The notes beneath the pieces were generated by a model. It was not told where the DNA came from and made no database searches. It saw only the letters and a program-made list of their open reading frames with translations. A DNA stretch of 31,225 bases. It comes from CAWUIO01 sp963922455 (GTDB taxonomy: Bacteria > Bacteroidota > Bacteroidia > Cytophagales > Microscillaceae). Position numbers and translations under genes: made by a program. The stretch lies in assembly GCA_963922455.1 (NCBI GenBank), contig CAWUIO010000079.1:1-31225 (forward strand). Reading direction: 5' to 3'. Shown here piece by piece: positions 8,421 through 16,265 of this stretch; the first letter of the stretch is position 1; each line of letters begins with the position of its first letter.

Positions 8421-8852
8421 ATGTTTATCGCGACTATTGTATTGATTTTGATTGCTTCGGTATTATTGGTTTTGGTAGTCCTAGCCCAAAACTCCAAAGG
8501 TGGAGGAATCAGTTCTCAATTTGGAGGTTCCGGGGCTAGCCAAATGCTCGGAGCTCAAAAAACCACCGATCTCCTAGAGAAAATTACCTGGGGATTGTCC
8601 TCAGCCATCGCGGTTCTCGTTTTGTTTTCAAACTTCTTTATCTCTAGCGCTCCTACAGATACCAATATCACAAGTCCTAACATTGATAGAGCCATTGAGC
8701 GCCGTGGTATCAATCAACCTTCTACTCCACAAAGCCCAGCACCCGGTCAAGCTACGGGTACCGAAACCGAACAACCCAATTCTACCCCCGCTACGGGTGG
8801 TGAGGAAGAAACCGACGATACAGGCTTAGCCGCTCCTAGTAGCGAAGAATAA
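8421..8852 (+). CDS. secG: Protein translocase subunit SecG
   Basis: SecG is the small stimulatory subunit of the SecYEG channel in the inner membrane. Two transmembrane helices (about 2-22 and 52-74) flank the conserved loop QNSKGGGISSQFGGSGASQM, which is diagnostic, followed by LGAQKTTDLLEKITW. The C-terminal 65 residues form a Pro/Thr/Glu-rich acidic tail, an extension common in Bacteroidota SecG. The protein is 143 aa. It has its own promoter, 73 nt downstream of the TPR gene. Confidence 0.93.
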   Translation: MFIATIVLILIASVLLVLVVLAQNSKGGGISSQFGGSGASQMLGAQKTTDLLEKITWGLSSAIAVLVLFSNFFISSAPTDTNITSPNIDRAIERRGINQPSTPQSPAPGQATGTETEQPNSTPATGGEEETDDTGLAAPSSEE

Positions 8853-9063
8853 ATATCCATTCCAAAATTTGCTCAGTAGGTTGTAAGTGTAAATTATCTT
8901 AAATTTCAGATAGTTTCCAATATTTCATGTTATATTAAAAAAGCTTAGTAGTGCTTTACTATTTAGGTAGTGGGATATACTAATCCATTCAGATTTCTTC
9001 TTCTAGCCCTTGCGATTCCAATTAAAACGGCTTTCCTGTTTTTATCTTATTTGAATCCTAAGC

Positions 9064-9089
9064 CCCATGGAAAAAATATTCCCCATGGG
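9064..9089. repeat. CCATGG inverted repeat before the response regulator
   Basis: CCCATGG at 9064-9070 pairs with CCATGGG at 9083-9089 around a 12-nt A/T-rich loop, ending 14 nt before the ATG at 9104. It could be a 5'-UTR hairpin affecting translation or an operator. No exact TAnnTTTG box was found in the 251 nt after secG. Confidence 0.35.
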
Positions 9090-9103
9090 TAATCTGAATT
9101 AGC

Positions 9104-9475
9104 ATGAATATACTTGTAGTAGAGGATAATCAAATCACCCAACTAATCATTCAAAAGTACCTCATCAAGTGGGGTTATGCTGTCTCAATGGCCGAGTCGG
9201 GTGAGCAAGCTCTTGTCACATTTCAAAACCAGGCCTCAGACGAGAAATTTAAACTCATCTTACTTGATTTACAATTACCCGGTCTGAGTGGCTATGAGAC
9301 CTTTACTCGGATTCGTCAACTAGATACGCAAGTCCCCGTATTGGCTATGACAGCCTCGTTACATTTTGAGCCAGGCTTGCACCCGGTAAGCTATGGAATG
9401 AATGATATTGTGATTAAGCCTTTTGACCCTGATCAATTAAAAGCCCTTTTGGAAAAATATACCCACAGGGCCTAG
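9104..9475 (+). CDS. Single-domain CheY-like response regulator
   Basis: The protein is one receiver domain of 123 residues with no output domain. The acidic pocket is E7-D8, the phospho-acceptor is D55 (LLDLQLPG), the switch threonine is T83 (AMTAS), and the invariant lysine is K105 (IKPFDPD). All catalytic residues are present. No kinase gene is adjacent, so it is an orphan that may act by protein contact in a phosphorelay. The gene is followed, 11 nt after its stop, by repeat copy 2 in the same orientation. Confidence 0.92.
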   Translation: MNILVVEDNQITQLIIQKYLIKWGYAVSMAESGEQALVTFQNQASDEKFKLILLDLQLPGLSGYETFTRIRQLDTQVPVLAMTASLHFEPGLHPVSYGMNDIVIKPFDPDQLKALLEKYTHRA

Positions 9476-9486
9476 CCATCGGTTTC

Positions 9487-9624
9487 TTGGGGCTTCCCCG
9501 CGCCATATAAGGTGAGGGCCTCCCTAGACAAGATGGAGCGTGGCGCGGGTCGGGCTCTCGCTACTCGCTGCCTTTCCCCACAAGGCCTACACGAGCTCAA
9601 ACAGGCCGCTCCATCCCTAAGCCA
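9487..9624 (+). repeat. Dispersed structured repeat, copy 2 (complete)
   Basis: The copy runs from TTGGGGCTT to AAGCCA. The variable hairpin is CCCGCGCCA (9497-9505) paired with TGGCGCGGG (9541-9549), 9 bp, with a 35-nt loop. The internal hairpin nests CTCG/CGAG (9564-9567, 9592-9595) around GCCTT/AAGGC (9570-9574, 9582-9586). The conserved block CTCAAACAGGCCGCTCCATC follows. It begins 11 nt after the response regulator's stop codon. Confidence 0.85.
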
Positions 9625-9723
9625 TGAGGAGAGAGCAAGGATGAGAGAAGCGAGAGGAAAAAGGAGAATTGATCAAAAATTGGCTCTCTTTTCTCTACCC
9701 TCTATTCTCTCTTCTTATCTTAG

Positions 9724-9856
9724 TGGCTTAGGGATAGAGCCTTTGTTTGAGCCCGCCGCTGGCAGAGGGGTGGCCGGCGAGTGGCGAAAGCCCGGCCTAC
9801 GCGTGGCACTTATTTGAGTAAGAAAAGCCCTTGAACCAAAGCGTAGGCAAGCCCCA
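9724..9856 (-). repeat. Dispersed structured repeat, copy 3 (complete)
   Basis: This reverse-orientation copy has the variable hairpin arms GCCTACGC (9795-9802) and GCGTAGGC (9841-9848), 8 bp with a 38-nt loop. The arm sequence differs from copy 2 but remains fully complementary. Read on the minus strand, it starts 10 nt after the stop codon of the ABC exporter gene. Its internal hairpin reads CGCCG/CGGCG instead of the CTCG/CGAG of copy 2. Confidence 0.85.
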
Positions 9857-9866
9857 TACACTCCAA

Positions 9867-11741
9867 TTAACGATAGCCTTCGGCTTGTAAGTTGAATAAT
9901 TCGGCATACAAGCCTCCCTTATCGAGTAATTCTGAATGGGTACCTAGCTCAACCTGTTGACCTTGCTTGAGCACCAGGATACGGTCGGCCATCCGGACGG
10001 TTGAGAAGCGGTGGGAGATTAGCACAGCCGCCTTCCCCTGGGTGAGTTCCGAAAAGCGGATAAATACCTCATATTCAGCCCGGGCATCCAGGGCCGCCGT
10101 AGGTTCATCTAGAATAAGTAAAGCGGCATCCCGCATATAAGCACGGGCCAAGGCAACTTTTTGCCATTCCCCACCCGATAATTCAACCCCTTCTACAAAC
10201 CGGCGGCCCAGCATTTGGGAATAGCCCTGCGGAAGGCGGTCAATAACCGAGTCAGCCAGACTCAGTTGAGCCGATTTCTGGATAAGTTCTTCGTCTTCCC
10301 GTTTATCTATCTTGCCCACGGCAATATTGTCTGACATCATCATATAATACTTCACAAAGTCTTGGAAGATGACCCCAATCATCTGCCGGTACTCCTGTAA
10401 ATTATACTCCTTGATGTCGATACCATCTAATAAAATACGCCCTTCATCTGGATCATACAAGCGGGCAATTAACTTGACTAAAGTTGTTTTTCCTGCCCCA
10501 TTTTCCCCAACTAAGGCCAATTTTTCTCCGGCATTTAGGTGAAAACTGATATTTTTTATGGCCCACTGCTCCGTATTGGGGTATTTAAAGCCCACCTGCT
10601 CGAAGGTAAAACCCTTTTGGATCACCTTAGGGACATGCCGTGGGGAGGGTGGGGAGACTATCTTGGGTTTAATATCAAAAAAGGCAAACCAGTCTTGTAA
10701 GTACAGAGCATCTTGGGCAATGGCATTGAAGCGGGATAACATGCCTTGCAATAAGCTTTGTAAGCGACTAAAAGATCCTGAAAGAAAAGTCAAATCTCCC
10801 AAACTAATGATCCTAATCACGGTCTGATAGATGATTAGGGTATAGGCCCCGTAATACCCTAGGGTAGACAATATTCCTAAGCCCATCCCCCAGATGCTGC
10901 GTTTGATGGCCAATTTGCGGTTGGCCTGATAGTACTTTTCGGCCAAGCCTTCAAAACGCGTGGTAATAAAATCGGATAGGTTGAATAGCTTGATCTCTTT
11001 GGCGGTTTCATCGCTGGCCCCTATGTATCGGAGATAGTCCAACTCGCGTCGTTCGGGTGTCCAACTACGCACCAAGGAATACGTGGAGCGGTTAAAATAA
11101 CTCTCGCTTAAAAAAGCGGGAATGATGGTAAAAATTAAGAGTAAAATAAGCCACGAATTGAATAAGACAAGACCCGCCCCCAGAGAAAGAATCGTGATCA
11201 AGTCTTGCATTTGGGAAAGAATCTGAGACATAAGCCGGACCCTACCCGTGGTTTGCCGACGGGCCCTTTCCAGTTTGTCGTAAAAATCGGCTTTTTCAAA
11301 TTGGGCCAAATCCATTTGAGCCGCGTGCCGCATGAGTTCTACCGAGCTGCGATTGGCAAAACGGTCACCCAGTAAAGAGTCGCTGAGAATAATTCCTCGG
11401 TTGAGGGCATCAGAAAACAAGGCCAAACCAAACTCTATCCCAATCAAAGTCAAAAGGTAGGTATAGTCCAGGGGGCCTTCAAGGGAAGATAGATGCACAA
11501 TTTCATCTATGATTAATTTACCCACATACAAGCTACTCACGGGATAGAGAGACCGGAGCAGCCTTAAAAAAATATTGATAGTGGCCAATACCGGGCTAGT
11601 ATCCCAAATCAGGCGCATAAACCGGGGGATAAAACGGAAAGCTTTGAGGTTATCTTTTACACTCGGTACAGGACTATTGGGATTTTGCCCTCGCCGCGGA
11701 TTCGGGTTTTGAAGTATAAAAGCAAGTATTCGGTTTATCAT
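9867..11741 (-). CDS. ABC exporter, fused permease and ATPase
   Basis: This 624-residue half-transporter of the MsbA/multidrug exporter class should dimerise in the inner membrane. The N-terminal part carries about six transmembrane segments (such as LITILSLGAGLVLFNSWLIL and YYGAYTLIIYQTVIRIISL). The nucleotide-binding domain has Walker A GENGAGKTT (about 411-420), signature ELSGGEWQK (about 521), Walker B LLILDEPTAALD (about 538) and the H-loop SHRFST (about 572), all intact. The substrate cannot be read from sequence. It stands alone, divergent from hisG, and ends at repeat copy 3. Confidence 0.92.
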   Translation of the reverse strand: MINRILAFILQNPNPRRGQNPNSPVPSVKDNLKAFRFIPRFMRLIWDTSPVLATINIFLRLLRSLYPVSSLYVGKLIIDEIVHLSSLEGPLDYTYLLTLIGIEFGLALFSDALNRGIILSDSLLGDRFANRSSVELMRHAAQMDLAQFEKADFYDKLERARRQTTGRVRLMSQILSQMQDLITILSLGAGLVLFNSWLILLLIFTIIPAFLSESYFNRSTYSLVRSWTPERRELDYLRYIGASDETAKEIKLFNLSDFITTRFEGLAEKYYQANRKLAIKRSIWGMGLGILSTLGYYGAYTLIIYQTVIRIISLGDLTFLSGSFSRLQSLLQGMLSRFNAIAQDALYLQDWFAFFDIKPKIVSPPSPRHVPKVIQKGFTFEQVGFKYPNTEQWAIKNISFHLNAGEKLALVGENGAGKTTLVKLIARLYDPDEGRILLDGIDIKEYNLQEYRQMIGVIFQDFVKYYMMMSDNIAVGKIDKREDEELIQKSAQLSLADSVIDRLPQGYSQMLGRRFVEGVELSGGEWQKVALARAYMRDAALLILDEPTAALDARAEYEVFIRFSELTQGKAAVLISHRFSTVRMADRILVLKQGQQVELGTHSELLDKGGLYAELFNLQAEGYR

Positions 11742-11772
11742 GCCGATAATTATAAAGGTAAATTTGCCAAGG

Positions 11773-11808
11773 CATCATTTGAGGCTTAAAGCCTATTGGT
11801 AAATGATG
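11773..11808. repeat. Nested inverted repeat between the ABC exporter gene and hisG
   Basis: CATCATTT (11773-11780) pairs with AAATGATG (11801-11808). Inside lies a smaller palindrome GGCTT-A-AAGCC (11783-11793). It lies 32 to 67 nt upstream of the exporter start, so it could be a leader hairpin or an operator for either divergent gene. Confidence 0.5.
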
Positions 11809-11878
11809 GAGGGCTCCGTTAAAATTCAAAAACTTGTGTAATTTAGTACTTTGTTCTATTAAATAAATAAATACGACT

Positions 11879-12739
11879 TTGGATAATCGTTTAAAACTTG
11901 CTGTGCAAAAATCTGGTCGCCTAAGTGAAGGAAGTTTGGAAATAATCCGAGAGTGTGGAATCTCCTTTACTCGCGCCGTGGGTAAACTTAAAGCTAGTTC
12001 GTATAATTTTCCCCTTGATTTTCTGTTTCTCCGCGATGATGATATACCCAAATACGTATCCTCCGGGATAGCCGATATTGGAATCGTAGGGCAAAATGTG
12101 CTGGTTGAAAAAAATGAAACCGTAGATTTGGTTGAAGAGCTAGGCTTTTCTAAATGCCGTTTATCCATTGCTATCCCTCGGGACATGACCTATGAGGGAG
12201 TTAATCAATTGAATGGCTATAAAATAGCCACTTCCTATCCCAACTTACTTACCAACTTCTTGGGTGAGCATAATATTCAAGCCGAAATACACGAAATTAG
12301 TGGTTCCGTGGAGATTGCCCCCAGTATAGGGCTGGCTCAGGCAGTGTGTGACATCGTAAGTTCAGGCAGCACACTGACCAGCAATGGGCTCAAAGAAGTA
12401 GAAGTTATCTTTAAATCACAGGCCGTCTTGATTGCCCGGCCTAACTTGGGAGAAGAACAATCGTCGCTATTAGAGCAGCTCCTGTTTCGGATAAACTCTG
12501 TTAAGCAAGCGAAGAGCTATAAGTACATTTTAATGAATGTCCCCAATGAAAGCATTGATCATGTCATTCGTATTTTGCCGGGCATGAAAAGCCCAACAGT
12601 TACTCCTTTGGCCGATGAAGGTTGGTCATCTCTTCACTCAGTTGTACAAGAAGACGAGTTTTGGAAGATCATTGCCCAATTGCGGGAGGCCGGAGCGCAA
12701 GGGATTTTAGTTATCCCAATTGAGAAGATGATACTCTAA
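11879..12739 (+). CDS. hisG: ATP phosphoribosyltransferase HisG (long form)
   Basis: HisG joins ATP and PRPP, the first committed step of histidine synthesis. The start is TTG: the first residues read (M)DNRLKLAVQKSGRLSEGS, matching the family N-terminus, and no ATG alternative lies upstream. The catalytic part includes FLRDDDIPKYVSSGIADIGI and the PRPP-binding region SGSVEIAPSIGLAQAVCDIV with SSGSTL. The C-terminal third (SYKYILMNVPNESI, LPGMKSPTVTPL) is the ACT-like regulatory domain of the long hexameric form, so histidine feedback inhibition is expected. Its length of 286 aa is normal. It opens a his cluster; hisD follows after 152 nt. Confidence 0.96.
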   Translation: MDNRLKLAVQKSGRLSEGSLEIIRECGISFTRAVGKLKASSYNFPLDFLFLRDDDIPKYVSSGIADIGIVGQNVLVEKNETVDLVEELGFSKCRLSIAIPRDMTYEGVNQLNGYKIATSYPNLLTNFLGEHNIQAEIHEISGSVEIAPSIGLAQAVCDIVSSGSTLTSNGLKEVEVIFKSQAVLIARPNLGEEQSSLLEQLLFRINSVKQAKSYKYILMNVPNESIDHVIRILPGMKSPTVTPLADEGWSSLHSVVQEDEFWKIIAQLREAGAQGILVIPIEKMIL

Positions 12740-12859
12740 TTATTTGACCAAACAAAAAGCATGTAGCATCCGTTTTGAATATACTTTCCTACGTTGTGTT
12801 TTTAAAATCAAACAGAATCCGTAGGGGATCATGGTAGCTAGAAATAGAAAAGCCTTCAT
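12740..12859 (-). CDS. Possible 39-residue membrane miniprotein antisense in the hisG-hisD gap
   Basis: A minus-strand ATG frame fills the gap between hisG and hisD. It encodes a hydrophobic N-terminus (MKAFLFLATMIPYGFCLIL) followed by a basic tail (KTQRRKVYSKRMLHAFCLVK). This resembles a single-span small membrane protein. Its stop codon abuts the hisG stop on the opposite strand. There is no promoter evidence and no family match, so it may be chance. Confidence 0.25.
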   Translation of the reverse strand: MKAFLFLATMIPYGFCLILKTQRRKVYSKRMLHAFCLVK

Positions 12860-12891
12860 AATATTAAAATATTCATTTTTGCCCTTTTTTC

Positions 12892-14184
12892 ATGCAAAAA
12901 ATAGTTCACCCTACACCGAATACTTGGCCTGAATTATGCCGCCGGGCCGGTAAAGACTACAAAGATCTTTTTCCTGCGGTAATCCCTATCCTTAGAGATG
13001 TAAAACAGGAAGGTGATGTGGCCCTGAGACGTTACGTAAAAAAATTTGACGATGTTCTCATACAAGAATTTCAAGTAAGAGAAGCCGAATTTAGAGAAGC
13101 TCAGGCGTATGTAAGCCCAGAATTAAAAAAAGCCATTCAAACAGCCAAATATAATATTGCTAAATTCCATTTGGCCCAAAAAGAGTCCGTAAAAGTCATC
13201 GAGACCATGGAAGGCGTGAGCTGTTGGCGAAGAAGTACGCCCATTCAGAAGGTAGGGCTCTACATACCCAGTCAAAATGCCCCCCTCTTTTCCACTATCC
13301 TCATGCTAGGAATCCCAGCCAATATGGCGGGATGCGAGGAAATTATCATGTGCTCTACGCCCAATAAAGACGGAAAGATCCACCCAGCCCTCTTGTACAC
13401 GGCAAGTCTTTTAAATATTCGGAAAGTCTACAAAGTTGGAGGCGCCCAAGCAATTGCCGCGATGGCCTATGGTACCGAAACAGTCCCCAAGGTCTATAAA
13501 ATCTTTGGGCCTAGCAACCAATACGTCAGTGCGGCCAAACAACTCGTGGCCGAAGACGGACTGGCCATTGACATGATTGCCGGACCATCCGAAGTATTGA
13601 TCATTGCCGACGATTCGGCCAATCCCAGCTTCGTAGCCGCCGACCTGCTATCCCAGGCGGAGCATGGTATGGATAGCCAAGTAGTCTTGGTCTCTACCTC
13701 AGAAATGATGGTGCAAAAGGTATTGGATGAAGTGACACGGCAAGTCGCTGAGCTAAGCCGACAGAAGATAGCCTTGGAATCTCTCTCCAAAAGTCGGGCT
13801 ATCTTGGTGAGAAGCTTGCAAGAAGCTATTGACTTTTCTAATATGTATGCGCCTGAGCACTTAATTATTTCTACACAGCAAGATGATTGGGTAGCCGATA
13901 GAGTAATCAATGCGGGTTCGGTCTTCTTGGGTAATTACTCTCCCGAAAGTGTGGGAGACTATGCTTCGGGAACCAACCACACCCTACCCACAGAAGGGTT
14001 TGCCCGGGCATTTGGAGGGGTCTCCTTAGATAGCTTTGTCAAGAAGATTACTTTTCAAAAATTAACCCCCAAAGGCCTACTCAACATTGGCCCAATCGTA
14101 GAAATCATGGCCCGGGCCGAGGGCTTGGATGCCCACAAAAATGCCGTCACGGTTCGCTTGAATGCCCTTAAAAATGGAAATTGA
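12892..14184 (+). CDS. hisD: Histidinol dehydrogenase HisD
   Basis: HisD oxidises L-histidinol to L-histidine in two NAD-dependent steps, the last in the pathway. Recognisable motifs are the NAD-binding region KVGGAQAIAAMAYGTETVP, the GPSNQYVSAAKQLV segment, zinc ligands in LLSQAEHG (Q255, H258), the catalytic pair in YAPEHLI (E322, H323), and GDYASGTNHTLPT near the C-terminus. At 430 aa it is full length. The reading frame ends inside the start of hisC. Confidence 0.97.
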   Translation: MQKIVHPTPNTWPELCRRAGKDYKDLFPAVIPILRDVKQEGDVALRRYVKKFDDVLIQEFQVREAEFREAQAYVSPELKKAIQTAKYNIAKFHLAQKESVKVIETMEGVSCWRRSTPIQKVGLYIPSQNAPLFSTILMLGIPANMAGCEEIIMCSTPNKDGKIHPALLYTASLLNIRKVYKVGGAQAIAAMAYGTETVPKVYKIFGPSNQYVSAAKQLVAEDGLAIDMIAGPSEVLIIADDSANPSFVAADLLSQAEHGMDSQVVLVSTSEMMVQKVLDEVTRQVAELSRQKIALESLSKSRAILVRSLQEAIDFSNMYAPEHLIISTQQDDWVADRVINAGSVFLGNYSPESVGDYASGTNHTLPTEGFARAFGGVSLDSFVKKITFQKLTPKGLLNIGPIVEIMARAEGLDAHKNAVTVRLNALKNGN

Positions 14185-15229
14185 TCTGGATGCGCTTCTC
14201 CGACCCAATATTCGGAACCTAAAGCCTTACTCCTCGGCCCGAGATGAATTTTCGGGGAAATCCGAAGTGCTTTTGGATGCCAACGAAAATCCTTTTGGAA
14301 GCGTAGGGATAGATGAAAATTATAATCGCTATCCTGACCCACATCAAAGAGCACTCAAAGAGTTGATTGCTAAGCGGGAAGGCCTAAGCCCTGAGCACAT
14401 TTTTTTGGGTAATGGAAGTGATGAGCCTATTGACTTAATCATGCGTGCATTTGGAATACCAGGGCAAGATAATGTCTTAACCTGTCCACCCACCTATGGT
14501 ATGTATTCTGTTTCGGCCCGGATAAATGATCTGGGATTAAGAGAAATACCCCTGGTACCGGGTTTCCAACTTGCCCTAGATAATATTCTTTCCTTGGATA
14601 AAGATAGCCCTAAGCTTTTTTTCTTGTGCTCTCCCAATAACCCCAGTGGCAACCCTTTTCGAGCCCATGACTTAGTACAAATAATAGAAAATTATCCGGG
14701 TATTTTTGTTTTGGATGAAGCCTATATTGACTTTTGTCCGCAATTGAGTCAAAAGGAGCAACTCAAAAAGCATAAAAATCTCATCATATTACGAACATTT
14801 TCCAAAGCCTGGGGCATGGCAGGACTCCGTTTGGGAATTGCTTTGGCCCACCCGGAAATCGTGTCGGTTCTTGATCGGATCAAACCCCCATATAATATCA
14901 ATTCCTACACCCAGGCAAAGGCTAAAGAAGCGCTCTTACAAGAAAGCGAGATGAAACGGAGGGTAGGTGAAATTTTGATGGAGAAAGACCAATTGGAGGA
15001 AGCCCTTTCAAAGCTCCCCTTAGTGAAGCAAATCTATCCCTCACAGACGAATTTCGTATTGGTAAAATTCCCCGAGGCAAAAGCCTTGTATAATTATCTT
15101 GTCTCCCAGAAAATTATTGTTAGGGATCGTTCTAAAGTCTACCTCTGTGACAATTGCCTGCGAATCACTGTGGGAAATTCTCAAGAAAACGCCGAGCTTA
15201 TTCAAGCTATTCAAACGTATGGCCCATAA
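14174..15229 (+). CDS. hisC: Histidinol-phosphate aminotransferase HisC
   Basis: HisC is a PLP-dependent transaminase that makes histidinol phosphate from imidazole-acetol phosphate. The fold-type I signature RTFSKAWGMAGLRLG carries the Schiff-base lysine (K211), with LDEAYIDF and the substrate-binding NPSGNP also present. The start at 14174 (MEIDLDALLRPNIRNLKPY) matches family N-termini better than the upstream ATG at 14162, and gives an 11-nt overlap with hisD. A strong terminator begins at its stop codon, so no later his genes are co-transcribed from this promoter. Confidence 0.95.
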   Translation: MEIDLDALLRPNIRNLKPYSSARDEFSGKSEVLLDANENPFGSVGIDENYNRYPDPHQRALKELIAKREGLSPEHIFLGNGSDEPIDLIMRAFGIPGQDNVLTCPPTYGMYSVSARINDLGLREIPLVPGFQLALDNILSLDKDSPKLFFLCSPNNPSGNPFRAHDLVQIIENYPGIFVLDEAYIDFCPQLSQKEQLKKHKNLIILRTFSKAWGMAGLRLGIALAHPEIVSVLDRIKPPYNINSYTQAKAKEALLQESEMKRRVGEILMEKDQLEEALSKLPLVKQIYPSQTNFVLVKFPEAKALYNYLVSQKIIVRDRSKVYLCDNCLRITVGNSQENAELIQAIQTYGP

Positions 15230-15267
15230 AAAAAGCGTCTTTTTCCTGCGAAAAAGGCGCTTTTTTT
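15228..15267. terminator. Bidirectional terminator between hisC and the TonB-family gene
   Basis: A near-perfect 17-bp stem runs from A15228 to T15267. A7-GCG (15228-15237) pairs with CGC-T7 (15258-15267), a T-G wobble follows, and CTTTTT (15239-15244) pairs with AAAAAG (15251-15256) around a 6-nt loop. Both strands end in T-tracts, so it can stop hisC and the convergent tonB-like gene. Confidence 0.9.
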
Positions 15268-15284
15268 TACAAAAGAGATATTTC

Positions 15285-15974
15285 TTATCCTAACTTGAAC
15301 ATGATAGGAAGTACAATTCTTTGGTTAACCGGACGACCTCTTTGCTTTCCAGGCTTCCATTTGGGTGAATTTTTCAAAACCCGAACTGCCTCTTCATCAC
15401 AACCTGAGCCAATTCCTTTCAGAACTTTGAGATCTCTCAAACTCCCGTCTTTCCAAACTACAAATTGAATGATAACTTTTCCTTCCACTCCTAGCTTGCG
15501 GGCTTGCTTAGGGTATTTCAAATTCTTGCTTACGTAACTGTAAAAGGCAGGCATACCACCTTCGGGGCTAGCGCTTTGCTCAACAACCATGAAGATTTCG
15601 TTTTCGTCTTCTTGCTTGGGCGGCGGCGGCGGGGGCGCATCAATTTTAACTGGCGGAGGAGTAACGATGTTGTCTTCAATCTCCACCTCCAATTCCACTT
15701 CAATATCCTCTTCAATTTCTTCCTCATCGGGCACCTCAACAATTTCAGGCTGTTGGATTACCGGAGGAGGTGGAGGAGGCATTTCCGTAATTGGAATGTC
15801 CAGAATTTCCGTGGTTTCTTCTTCTAGGGTACCCAGATCAATGGTTTCTAGGTTGTCATAAAATTTAAGCTCAAAAGCAGAGATTACGAGGAGCAAACTT
15901 GCTATCAAGCCAATGTTAAAGAACAAGCCTGTCTTGCGGCTTAGATCTAGTTTCGGGTTTTTCTTTGGCTCCAT
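15285..15974 (-). CDS. TonB-family energy transducer protein
   Basis: The protein has the usual TonB plan: a basic cytoplasmic start, one transmembrane helix (about 17-35, LFFNIGLIASLLLVISAF), a proline- and acid-rich periplasmic linker (PPPPPP stretches around 67 and 117, EEEIEEDIEVELEVEIED between them), and a C-terminal TonB domain from about 145. The domain shows YPKQARKLGVEGKVIIQFVV and PKWKPGKQRGRPVNQRIVLP, typical of the family. It would couple proton-motive force from ExbB/ExbD to outer-membrane receptors, or act as a paralogue of TonB. It is a single gene converging on hisC. Confidence 0.9.
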   Translation of the reverse strand: MEPKKNPKLDLSRKTGLFFNIGLIASLLLVISAFELKFYDNLETIDLGTLEEETTEILDIPITEMPPPPPPVIQQPEIVEVPDEEEIEEDIEVELEVEIEDNIVTPPPVKIDAPPPPPPKQEDENEIFMVVEQSASPEGGMPAFYSYVSKNLKYPKQARKLGVEGKVIIQFVVWKDGSLRDLKVLKGIGSGCDEEAVRVLKNSPKWKPGKQRGRPVNQRIVLPIMFKLG

Positions 15975-16265
15975 GGTTCGAGATTAATTTGCATTAGTTA
16001 TACAATAATCATAACGAAGAAGTAGGATGGCTAGTTCTACGCAAGTACAAAATTTGTTAAAATTGTATTTTCTGAAGGCTTGAACTGGATCAATATATTG
16101 CTTAAGCAACAAACATTTGTCTTATTTCGGTTTCTGTTGCATTTTTTAAAGGATATTTTCATCAAGCCTTAAACCATATAGCCATAGAAAATTTGGCTAT
16201 TATTCTAAGACACCATAAGATTTTCAGAAGCTGGCTAAACATAATTCAATAATGCAATAAATTAG

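Larger units (their letters stand above)
9476..9866. other. Convergent-gene gap filled by two inverted repeat copies
   Basis: The gap between the plus-strand response regulator and the minus-strand ABC exporter holds repeat copies 2 and 3 in inverted orientation. The central 99 bp (9625-9723) switch from purine-rich (GAGAGAAG-like) to pyrimidine-rich (CTCTCTTT-like) on the plus strand. The whole block is an imperfect palindrome of about 370 bp. The 101-codon frame at 9512-9817 lies inside it and is not credible as a gene. Confidence 0.8.

Noticed and set aside
9512..9817. 101-codon open frame on the plus strand
   Set aside because: It lies across repeat copies 2 and 3 and the GA/CT centre; its sequence is dictated by the repeat, and the same frame is broken in the other copies.
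11742..11878. His attenuator leader peptide before hisG
   Set aside because: No short ORF with a run of histidine codons is present, and the nested palindrome is not followed by a T-tract on the plus strand.
11674..12186. 170-codon minus-strand frame overlapping hisG
   Set aside because: It is antisense to a well-supported hisG and has no recognisable domain or signal.
15504..15861. Overlapping plus-strand frames opposite the TonB-family gene
   Set aside because: They are shadows of the proline- and acid-rich linker on the minus strand; the translated runs of Gly, Arg and Ser are the antisense of Pro and Glu codons.
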